Position numbers and translations under genes: made by a program | The notes under the pieces: generated by a model | The model's input: only the letters and a program-made list of their open reading frames with translations | Told to the model about the DNA's origin: nothing | The model's database searches: none | Assembly (NCBI GenBank): GCA_025963725.1 | Contig: JAOQAE010000007.1 | Span: 1 to 64,000, forward strand | Direction of reading: 5' to 3' | Length of the DNA stretch: 64,000 bases | Origin: Bacteroidota bacterium | GTDB lineage: Bacteria; Bacteroidota; Bacteroidia; 2-12-FULL-35-15 | Shown here: positions 26,501 through 32,882 of the stretch, one piece after another | Layout of the letters: every line of letters starts with the position of its first letter | Position numbering within the stretch: position 1 is the first letter of the stretch

Positions 26501-29416
26501 ACGGGCGTTTCCACAGATATGCTCAAAGCTGCAAATCCCGGTATAAGTGAAACACCACCGGCGAGGCAGAAAATACTGATCCCCCGGTTCAGCAGCACTT
26601 TTTACACAACGGGGGAAGGTGATACCTTAAAGGGGCTGGCTGCAAAATTTAATGTTCCCGAACCTGTATTGAATGCGGCAACCTGTAAACATACCAGGCC
26701 ATTACAGGCAGGAAAGACCATTCTTATTCCTGACGGTGATTTTAAACTTTATCGTGCAAAAGAGGGTGACACGCTCAGTTCCATCGCTGCAGAAAAATGG
26801 GTGGCCTACAAAACGCTCTGCCTGATCAATCCCGCTTTAACCAATGAGCTTGCAGCAGGCACCGATGTATTGCTTCCGAAAACGCCTGTGCCGCTTGTTC
26901 AAAGCTTCCGCGTTGATATTAAAAATAAATCGCTCATCTTCCCTCTCGAGGTATGGCTCACCATCAGCAGGCAAGCCGCGCTGGTGGATGAAGCATTCCT
27001 CGATCAGCCGGAAGTAACGATATCTTCAAGCCTCATCCCGCCTCACCTCAGCATCACTGCGAATAATGAATTCAAAAAGAATACACCTGCCTCCGAAAGC
27101 CGTTCACTCCTCAATTACGCGGAGAGTTTCGAGAAAACATTTAGCGAAGTGAAGATCGCTACGTTAGGAGATAAGGCCGCTTCCAGGAATCAGCTGTATG
27201 CGGTAAGGATCAATAAAGGGGAAAAAGGCACTGAAAATAAAGGGATCTCTTTTTTTATAAAAAACGAGCCCGACTTTTATGCACCCATCCCGCTGGCCAC
27301 TTATCCGCTCAGCGCCACTTTCAGGGTTCCGCAGTACGTAAGCGGCAAAGGTTTTACAGGCCCCTGCTTCAATACGCCGAAAGGCTGCATGGGCGCTACC
27401 GGTGCGGGCACGCTTAACATGACGTTCCAGGGAATGCAGCTGGATCCTGTTGCACAGGATCTTTTTGAAAGCGTTGACCAGCTGCTGCAGCCTGATCTTA
27501 CAAGAGGGCTGCTGCAACTCGATGGCACGCTGAACACCAGCTACAGGCAGCAATTACTTGATGCAAAGAAAAAGATAGCGCAGGCGTACGGCAGCCATTT
27601 AGTAAAGCATGTTTTAAGCGAAACCAGCCACGATACGCCGGCTGATGTGAGCGAAGCGCTGCAGCAGCAAATGCTTCAGCGCCTCTCCAATTTATACAGC
27701 ATAGGAACCATTATTCAACTGCCGGTAACTGTTTCAAAGCACATTACCGATCCTGCACTGATCTTCGGAAATCCTGTGAATATAAATGAAAAGGCCGAAG
27801 ATCAGGTGACATTCTCATCAGCCCAGATCAGCCTGCAGCAATCGAATTCCACATCAATGACATTTGTGCTGAATGCTAGGCAGCCTGAAAAAAACAAGAA
27901 CATATCGTTAAACCTTGCTTACAAGCCGCTGGCAATGGAATTCAACATTCATCCGATCCCGGGCATCAATGATTACAAAGCTTCCCAATGGCTGTTCTTT
28001 GTTAAACCGCTGCCGCAAATAACCATCGGAGAGATCGAGGTCCCGGTTCCGCTGCGTGATTTTCCCGTTCCGCCAACGGTACTTGAACAAGAGGCAAAGG
28101 GAGTGGATGATGAAACGCCTGCGCTTGAAGCAACACGGCGATGGAAATATGCCTTTACTTTCCGTAACCCGGATACGGCGGCACAGGATGCCGTTTATTC
28201 GAGCACCCTGTTCAACATAGAGAATTATAATCTGAAGCTTGCAGCCGATGTGCCTGATCTGTTCTTTGGCCTTGCTACATGGAGCGTTGCCGGCCGCGAA
28301 ATGATGAGCGACATGCTTCGCTGCCTTCCGAAGCTCCAGCAGGGCGAGCGTGCAACCACTCCACTGTTCGACACGTGTAACAGGATCGTTAAAAGTTATT
28401 TGTCGGTTGTTACCTATGTTGCCGCTGCCCTGCCCGTATGGCTGGATGTGCGCAGCGCAAAATATAAACCAAAGGATATTGAATCCGGGGCTATGGAATT
28501 TTTAATGCTGACCGCGGATGAGAGCGATGAGTATTTTTTCATTCAGCTGAAAGCACCTGCCGGTACAGGGACGGTAAATATGCCTTACCCGACCTTGCCA
28601 GAGATAAACAAACGCCGGTATAACCCGACACAGAAAGCGCCCGGAACAAATGAGAAAAATGATGAGCAAAAATATTTCTTCATCGACGAAGAGAATAATT
28701 ACCTGCGCACAGCTGTTGCGACGGAATCGGCGGAAGCGAAAAGTATTTCATTGACGTTTGGCGCTTATCCCGGAAGGAATGAACATCCTGGATTCGGAAC
28801 GTGGCTTGATATTATGGAGCGTTGGAATGCCTGGGGCGGCGCTTACATTACACGCAATGAATACCTCGTCAAAGGTAAAATCACGAATCCTGATTTTGTT
28901 TACCGTACGCCTGTAGTGCGGCCGTACAACGCTTCCGCCCCACTGCTCGATTACAGCACGCCTTTCGACATCCATCTGATGCCACTTCCTGCGAAGCCTC
29001 TCCTGTTTGAAGAGCAAATGCGCAACATGCTCTATAACTTTTTCGGCGGGGATAATGGTAACAATCCAAAGATCAGGCTCAAGCTGGTATGGAGCTACAG
29101 CTATTGCATCAACGCCGGAGTTACCGATCCGTATGCCGCTGATGCACTGTATGTAACGCTTCCCGGCGGATTGATCCCGCCCTTTACATTTACAATCCCA
29201 AATGACTGGAACAGCGATCCGGGCTCCAATAGCTTTGCCTGCCAGCTTTCTGCAGTGATCAGGAAATGGCTGGAAGATAACGAAGTGCCGGGTGCAGAAG
29301 CCGGCGCACGCATCCAGTTTGATATCACTGCGTTCTCTAACCTGCCGGATAACAAGCTTCCGTTTTACAGGCTGCGTAATCTGTTTTTAAATGTAAAAGA
29401 CCTGATCCTTAAATAA
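20594..29416 (+). CDS. Giant 2940-residue protein with about a dozen LysM-like repeats
   Basis: No signal peptide is seen. Residues 1-120 carry a module like those of the three small proteins upstream, and residues about 120-520 are long amphipathic strands (FRIDLGFPNN, GAGGFYFALLTG, INLGFIKIKIDLSYS) that resemble large beta-barrel or DUF6603-like proteins; that comparison is from memory. LysM-like repeats come in three blocks: about 785-990 (YICKTGDTLASIARL), 1485-1580 (TADTIAQKYNVNVKDLRELNP) and 1850-2100 (GEGDTLKGLAAKFNV, AKEGDTLSSIAAEKW). LysM domains usually bind GlcNAc-containing glycans such as peptidoglycan. Near 1136-1185 there is a Gly/Pro/Trp-rich linker with GPSG and GPTG. The C-terminal 800 residues are unrecognised. 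With no export signal, peptidoglycan binding requires an unknown route or release by lysis. It is the last and largest gene of the operon. Confidence 0.82.
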   Translation: MSGENKYKLGAGFRFGKTSLVLSGEFGKNSRSKLTAEIGDLTMADIVAYLISIFDGDKKPFTEFPEPWGFLNSINFKGLKLIVEGETTKGAKDKRVGISYPLSIDVKFAQISAIEIYYYPDSKNHILIQPKGTFLGQEFKEWEIYPKQEAPAVPGYGTALFDLKFLGLGQHVTVKGMSKSAGIADTVKALEDNFKEGMEIKPADTAGPEDLIFSPTSGWMIGSRFIIINTVDLSLIYNDPYMYGLALSLSGAKAKTLAGLNIELLYKKINDSIGVYSLHLQLPDAMRQLEFGAVSFTLPVIDIAIYSNGNFRIDLGFPNNNDWSRAATVQVFPFIGAGGFYFALLTGATATRLPSDYDREMGLFNPVIDFGIALRLGIGKTIDKGILKAGLSLCFQGIVTGTYGFFIPDREKAPGRKEDSYYYLNGQFEVVGRVYGEINFSVISARLDVMIYAAIGVVIEAYKDIVLYVNAGVSLSLTVSINLGFIKIKIDLSYSTSISYTFVLPYSGPLPQWRKPDGKSLRNAAMPENPFYTSLAAPDAGTSITELKPKRLRRTGEKTVLPVWFLPQFSARVKEEMQQPELKDQTASFIAGLFLDSGTDKHAGAFGTLAKAYLQWLVTVFKSQLKLTGSNSISIFTLKDLFSFLSKDQAGVPVIGYEYLTGFLDDNFDVQITSPKHMSDVRRVSVFPMLPDLKMQAQLDDQPPFLEVDFSADKVDSGYNKTIQEYFSKMKVGFENPLEAKNNRKQTTKKSVRQSLPTFIFQDYFVLLGRNLLQDCIDLMEAYPYTTIKSDSLASLCSTFDITAEAIVNANANAELKPDEIMYLGGTKYSIQKYDSFESIASYYNFGEQGLTRAFLIFIADTKANAEIINLFIPGATLLIPSGGPPESYICKTGDTLASIARLSKIADLPSAIRELIWMNREKKDILSTFTALVIPKYKFAVNKGMTFASLADHGKISLDRLANNNNKNAAAIFNTGTELTLPQLYSLPDMKVLIDGITEKDSLRKLSGLASRYLLHGLRVPAPAEFANHSGTYALYDLTRQMFDIPAAKAASCTVTLSADLPASVKTETWFRLMPENGSQKNEIRSRIVLEGEDLKQVKKLSTTLFKPKVNSIKKAGGYTINPSRYMLKAPSVWQANAPVFVQGPSGSTWPGGPSGPAYGWWPYSATGSTEYSGPTGWRKAATPKLWYFSDELTKALQEQKSLEPALRLYMGRNNPEKKEFEKKEIRTYGWSTIIPLNIIVVPSSLTPGEELSTMFEIESTSEEGLQLLENLLANQYDPDLSTAERVDVAQVHILYTPAASSDGQGLRSIDPSEVVSAIVQSNLSTVRNPQALKAAAGSVGRIFGSFNQDPVNNIKRLWEACSVKSGGFYLYYFDSNTKLGIPRNTFDEKGHAQISIVITYGLQKPYGYNFTNSMTLGETVPEDSYLFVESQPRDIIIPNNNITVDKLLEKYRLTIDYLAQKLDTSRLKEKLVLNIRTIIFLLNNDEYTADTIAQKYNVNVKDLRELNPGIDYKQGDAVRIPEVRFDLAKNKERTLKEIAALYSVSVISLLWANKGQQLFSDLSMLKLADQSQSKTSSAVPGTVSFNLLRKNPEVDAARFEEYHKDAPTFDPQSALGLNYNLLTFAVKENPSFAASSYSMAVSPDNAGWTGSSGFSPNLSYPGVIPAFNYSKAAIQKGLPSYPAPEKNPYRGTGDIVQVNFDWQDMYGNRTVSPFSNPKLYPDPYPNSFPQVAAYSDPLQSVLQWPAIGIEHLFLPKKKLNVSLAFDAGSYLPFPDKGDAQDLIKKAQTDLETYRKAIYQLSANDVTARVSTSLDPSLENASELKPELLNLMDGIFHYLSAFTVPGYQYFSVKGISAEHLAMNYRMSREYISALNPEKSPPENRIKDYFLPNDNFYLYYTLEDESFTEIAAKLKVISPQFKNISAEEISSLNPGIPEVQGDMLIVIPDQRLQSYEPMLGETLEGISIKTGVSTDMLKAANPGISETPPARQKILIPRFSSTFYTTGEGDTLKGLAAKFNVPEPVLNAATCKHTRPLQAGKTILIPDGDFKLYRAKEGDTLSSIAAEKWVAYKTLCLINPALTNELAAGTDVLLPKTPVPLVQSFRVDIKNKSLIFPLEVWLTISRQAALVDEAFLDQPEVTISSSLIPPHLSITANNEFKKNTPASESRSLLNYAESFEKTFSEVKIATLGDKAASRNQLYAVRINKGEKGTENKGISFFIKNEPDFYAPIPLATYPLSATFRVPQYVSGKGFTGPCFNTPKGCMGATGAGTLNMTFQGMQLDPVAQDLFESVDQLLQPDLTRGLLQLDGTLNTSYRQQLLDAKKKIAQAYGSHLVKHVLSETSHDTPADVSEALQQQMLQRLSNLYSIGTIIQLPVTVSKHITDPALIFGNPVNINEKAEDQVTFSSAQISLQQSNSTSMTFVLNARQPEKNKNISLNLAYKPLAMEFNIHPIPGINDYKASQWLFFVKPLPQITIGEIEVPVPLRDFPVPPTVLEQEAKGVDDETPALEATRRWKYAFTFRNPDTAAQDAVYSSTLFNIENYNLKLAADVPDLFFGLATWSVAGREMMSDMLRCLPKLQQGERATTPLFDTCNRIVKSYLSVVTYVAAALPVWLDVRSAKYKPKDIESGAMEFLMLTADESDEYFFIQLKAPAGTGTVNMPYPTLPEINKRRYNPTQKAPGTNEKNDEQKYFFIDEENNYLRTAVATESAEAKSISLTFGAYPGRNEHPGFGTWLDIMERWNAWGGAYITRNEYLVKGKITNPDFVYRTPVVRPYNASAPLLDYSTPFDIHLMPLPAKPLLFEEQMRNMLYNFFGGDNGNNPKIRLKLVWSYSYCINAGVTDPYAADALYVTLPGGLIPPFTFTIPNDWNSDPGSNSFACQLSAVIRKWLEDNEVPGAEAGARIQFDITAFSNLPDNKLPFYRLRNLFLNVKDLILK

Positions 29417-29423
29417 GAAAAAT

Positions 29424-29431
29424 TATCTTTG
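29424..29431 (+). promoter_or_regulatory. -7 box just upstream of the first glycosyltransferase
   Basis: TATCTTTG matches TAnnTTTG and ends 4 bases before the ATG at 29436. If it is used, the mRNA would be leaderless or nearly so. No clear TTTG is seen 19 bases upstream. Confidence 0.4.
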
Positions 29432-29435
29432 AGAA

Positions 29436-30251
29436 ATGCCGCTTCAATACCCTAAAATAAGCTGTCTCACGGTTACAAAAAACAGGTTACCTGCTTTAAA
29501 AACCGCGATCCGCTGCTATTGCGACCAGACCTATCCTGAAAAGGAAATGGTAATTGTTTCTGACGGCAGCGCATGGTATAATGCTGCCGTACAACGTTAC
29601 CTCAGTGAGCTCGGAAGAAAGGATATCCGCCTTGTAGCAATAAATGAAACATGTACGCTTGGGAAGCTGAGGAACATCAGCATTTCGGAAGCAACAGGCA
29701 ACATCATCTGCCAGTGGGACGATGACGACCTTTACCACCCCGATCGCCTGAGCATACAGTTTGCAAAGATGACAGCGGAGAATGCGAAGGCCTGCTGCAT
29801 GACCGACCAGCTGCATTATTTTTATGAAGAGCGTGAATTATTCTGGTGCGACTGGAAAGCATATGAGAGCAACCCGCTGTATCAGCTGATCCCCGGCACC
29901 ATCATGATGTATAAGGACAAGCGTTTTTCGTACCCCGAAACCGGCAGTTATGCGGTTTCCGGCGAGGATTCTGTTTTTCTCGCGGGTATCTTCGAAACCT
30001 TTCCTGTTGCAGAGCTTTCAGGCATGGGGTATTTATATACCTACACATTTTCAGGCAACAATACCTTTTCCGAACAGCATCACCGCCTCCTTGACGAAAA
30101 ATACAGCATGTCCGCGGACGATGTGTGGAAAGATGAAGCAAAGATCCGGGAAGCTCTTGATTATTACCTGCTGCCTTCACCGATAAAAATAATAGGCTAT
30201 GAACAGGAGATCGTTTTTACCTGGATGTTTAATTATCAATCATCGTTATGA
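29436..30251 (+). CDS. Family 2 glycosyltransferase
   Basis: The 271-residue cytoplasmic protein has the GT-A fold pattern of family 2: SCLTVTKNR at the N-terminus, VIVSDGS for nucleotide binding, GKLRNISISEATG, and the metal-binding stretch WDDDDLYHPDR near residue 95. It probably transfers a sugar from a nucleotide donor to a growing glycan or to a protein. Acceptor and sugar cannot be read from the sequence. Its stop overlaps the start of the next gene in an ATGA arrangement, so both are translated together. The length is short but complete for the family. Confidence 0.88.
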   Translation: MPLQYPKISCLTVTKNRLPALKTAIRCYCDQTYPEKEMVIVSDGSAWYNAAVQRYLSELGRKDIRLVAINETCTLGKLRNISISEATGNIICQWDDDDLYHPDRLSIQFAKMTAENAKACCMTDQLHYFYEERELFWCDWKAYESNPLYQLIPGTIMMYKDKRFSYPETGSYAVSGEDSVFLAGIFETFPVAELSGMGYLYTYTFSGNNTFSEQHHRLLDEKYSMSADDVWKDEAKIREALDYYLLPSPIKIIGYEQEIVFTWMFNYQSSL

Positions 30252-32110
30252 GCTATAAACCAACTGTAAGGATATGCCTTAACATGATCGTTAAGAATGA
30301 AGCAGCGGTGATACGCCGTTGCCTCGAAAGCGTGATGCCCGTTATCAGCTATTGGGTAATTGTTGATACCGGGTCCACAGACAACACGAAAGAGATCATC
30401 CACGAATGCCTCAAAGATATTGATGGCGAGCTGCATGAAAGGCCATGGAAAAATTTCGGACATAACCGTTCCGAAGCGCTGGAGCTTGCAAAGGGAAAAG
30501 GGGATTATCTTCTGATCATTGACGCGGATGAGGTCCTTTCTTTTGATCGCGGGTTTACATGGCCTGTACTCGACCGGGACGGCTACATGATAGAAACAAA
30601 ATTCAGCGCAACCTCCTACGTACGCATGCAGCTGGTGAACAACCGGCTCAACTGGCGCTTTGAAGGTGTGTTGCATGAATATATCCACTCGCCTGAAATG
30701 AAGACCTCAGGCACCTTAACCCACGTTTATAATTATCCTTACCCGGATGGCGCACGGTCATCGGATCCGAATAAATATAAGCGTGACGCACTGGTACTGG
30801 AAAATGCATTGCTGGAAGACCCTGAGAATGCACGTTATGTGTTTTACCTGGCGCAAAGTTACCGCGATGCGCAGGAGCATGAGCTGGCATTAAAGAATTA
30901 CATAAAACGGGTGGAGATGAAAGGCTGGCCCGAAGAAGTGTGGTTCAGCCTTTACCAGATCGCGATACTGAGCAACCGAATGGGCGAAGACTGGGCGGTT
31001 ACAAAAGAAAAATTCCTGGCAGCTTTTGAATACAGGCCTTCAAGGGCGGAGCCATTGTTTCATGTGGCCCACTATTACAGGTCAAATGAACGATATGACC
31101 TTGCATATTTATACGCTTCGCAGGGTGAACGTATACCATTGCCCGCGGATATTCTTTTTGTAGAGAAGCCCGTTTACGAATACCTGTTGCCGATGGAGCT
31201 GGCCATATCGGCGCACTGGACAAACCGCTACGATGAAGCGCTGGCGGCGAACAACAAGATCATGGCAAACAGGCTGGAGACACCGGCTTCTGTTTTCGGC
31301 CAGACGATCGTCAACCGCAATTTTTCACTCGATGAGCTAATAAAGCGCCTGCCTTTTTCAGGAAAAAAGAATAAGATCAGGGTTGCTGTTCTTTTTTATA
31401 ATCCCGGAAGCTACCTTGACAATTGTATTTCCAGCTTACTGCAGCAGGATTACGATAATTTTGAAATCATCTTTGTAGATGATGCCTCTACCGACGGTTC
31501 GCAGGAGCGCATTCCAACGGATGATCCCCGGGTTACGCTGATCAGGAACACCGAAAACAAAGGCGGGGCATGGAACCTGCACCAGTGCCTGCTTCGTTGC
31601 CAGCCTGATGATATCTTCTTTCAGCTGGACGGGGACGACTGGCTGGCTTGCAATGATGCGCTCAGCCACGTGAACCGCTTTTTTGAGGAAACCTCCTGCT
31701 GGGTAATGTACGGACAATACATGTTCATGGACGGATCGTACGGACTTTCGCGCCCTTTTACAGATCCTAACGATTTCAGGAATATGCGCCGCGACTGGGT
31801 GTCGCCTGTTCCGAGATGCTTCCGTGCAGGACTCTATCACCGCATATCCGATCAGGACCCTGGTTATGAGTGCATGCGCGATGCCAAAGGTGAATGGTAC
31901 CGGGAAGCCATGGATGTTGCGTTGATCTATCCTGTTCTTGACCTCGCCGGCCTGGAAAATGTAAAATTTAATACACGCACGCTTTACGTTTATAATACAG
32001 ACAATCCGCTGAACGTGCACAAATCACGACGCTTGCAGGAAGCTGAGAACCATTCGCAGATCTCCGCAAAGCGCCCTTTTGCAAGAATAGCCGATTACCG
32101 GTTTTCCTGA
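30248..32110 (+). CDS. Bifunctional protein: two family 2 glycosyltransferase domains with a helical TPR-like middle
   Basis: The 620-residue protein has an N-terminal GT2 domain (ICLNMIVKNEAAVIRRCLESV, VDTGSTDNT, IIDADEVL at about 93-100) of the kind fused to tetratricopeptide-like repeats in many bacteria. A helical region follows at about 170-330 (ARYVFYLAQSYRDAQEHELAL, FHVAHYYRSNERYDLAYLYA). A second GT2 domain starts near residue 378 (RVAVLFYNPGSYLDNCISSL, FVDDASTDGSQ, FFQLDGDDWL near 456). TPR-like parts usually hold protein acceptors, as in O-GlcNAc transferase, which supports protein glycosylation here. It overlaps the previous gene by 4 bases and is followed after 16 bases by the GT62-like gene. 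Confidence 0.87.
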   Translation: MSYKPTVRICLNMIVKNEAAVIRRCLESVMPVISYWVIVDTGSTDNTKEIIHECLKDIDGELHERPWKNFGHNRSEALELAKGKGDYLLIIDADEVLSFDRGFTWPVLDRDGYMIETKFSATSYVRMQLVNNRLNWRFEGVLHEYIHSPEMKTSGTLTHVYNYPYPDGARSSDPNKYKRDALVLENALLEDPENARYVFYLAQSYRDAQEHELALKNYIKRVEMKGWPEEVWFSLYQIAILSNRMGEDWAVTKEKFLAAFEYRPSRAEPLFHVAHYYRSNERYDLAYLYASQGERIPLPADILFVEKPVYEYLLPMELAISAHWTNRYDEALAANNKIMANRLETPASVFGQTIVNRNFSLDELIKRLPFSGKKNKIRVAVLFYNPGSYLDNCISSLLQQDYDNFEIIFVDDASTDGSQERIPTDDPRVTLIRNTENKGGAWNLHQCLLRCQPDDIFFQLDGDDWLACNDALSHVNRFFEETSCWVMYGQYMFMDGSYGLSRPFTDPNDFRNMRRDWVSPVPRCFRAGLYHRISDQDPGYECMRDAKGEWYREAMDVALIYPVLDLAGLENVKFNTRTLYVYNTDNPLNVHKSRRLQEAENHSQISAKRPFARIADYRFS

Positions 32111-32126
32111 ACCATATTTAACGCTT

Positions 32127-32882
32127 ATGCCTAAACCGCTTGTACTCATTCTTACGCCCCTGAAAGATGCTGCTAAAAACTTAGAGCTGTATTTCTCCTT
32201 GCTCGAAAAGATCAGCTATCCAAAAAAAAAGATCTCGATCGCCTTTCTTGAAAGCGACAGCAGTGATACAACCTATGCAGATATACAGGCGCGTTTGCCA
32301 CAGCTCAAAAAAAAATATCATAAAGCTACACTCTGCAAAAAAGATTTCGGCTTCCGGATTCCGGAGGGAATGCCGCGTTATTGGGAAACGATCCAGTATG
32401 AGCGGCGCAGTATATTGGCACGCAGTCGCAACCAACTCCTTTTCCGCGCCTTGCAAAATGAGGAATGGGTGCTTTGGCTGGATTCCGACCTGCTGGAATA
32501 CCCTCCCGATATTATCGAACAATTGCTAAGCAAGGAAAAAGAGATCCTGCATCCGAACTGCGTATTGGATTACGGCGGGCCAAGCTTCGACCGGAATGCA
32601 TGGCGCGACAAGGGTAAGTTACACATGCACGACCTGCGTGCGGAAAACGATGTCGTTCCGCTCGACAGCGTTGGCGGAACCATGCTTTGGGTGAAAGCTG
32701 ATATTCACCGCGATGGATTGATCTTCCCGCCTTTTCCGTATGGATTGGAAAACCCTAAAATAAGATATGATAATCTTTGGAAAGGTGAGCTGGAAACGGA
32801 GGGATTCGCAATTCTTGCCAGTGATATGGGCTACACCTGCTGGGGATTACCGAATCTTGAGATCAGGCATTTGCGGGAATAA
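32127..32882 (+). CDS. Anp1/Mnn9-like (GT62) glycosyltransferase
   Basis: The 251-residue protein carries the diagnostic series of the fungal Golgi Anp1/Mnn9/Van1 mannosyltransferases: LILTPLKDAAKN near residue 6, IAFLESDSSD, the RRSILARSRNQLLF block, VLWLDSDLLEYPPDII with the DxD site near 115, VGGTMLWVKADIHRDG, FPPFPYG and LETEGFAILASDMG near the end. It lacks the N-terminal membrane anchor of the fungal enzymes and is probably cytoplasmic. The fungal family makes alpha-1,6-mannose backbones; the bacterial sugar is unknown. The stop codon is directly followed by the stop of the convergent gene, with no base between them. The presence of both GT62 and GT71 types in one bacterial cluster is unusual. 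Confidence 0.85.
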   Translation: MPKPLVLILTPLKDAAKNLELYFSLLEKISYPKKKISIAFLESDSSDTTYADIQARLPQLKKKYHKATLCKKDFGFRIPEGMPRYWETIQYERRSILARSRNQLLFRALQNEEWVLWLDSDLLEYPPDIIEQLLSKEKEILHPNCVLDYGGPSFDRNAWRDKGKLHMHDLRAENDVVPLDSVGGTMLWVKADIHRDGLIFPPFPYGLENPKIRYDNLWKGELETEGFAILASDMGYTCWGLPNLEIRHLRE

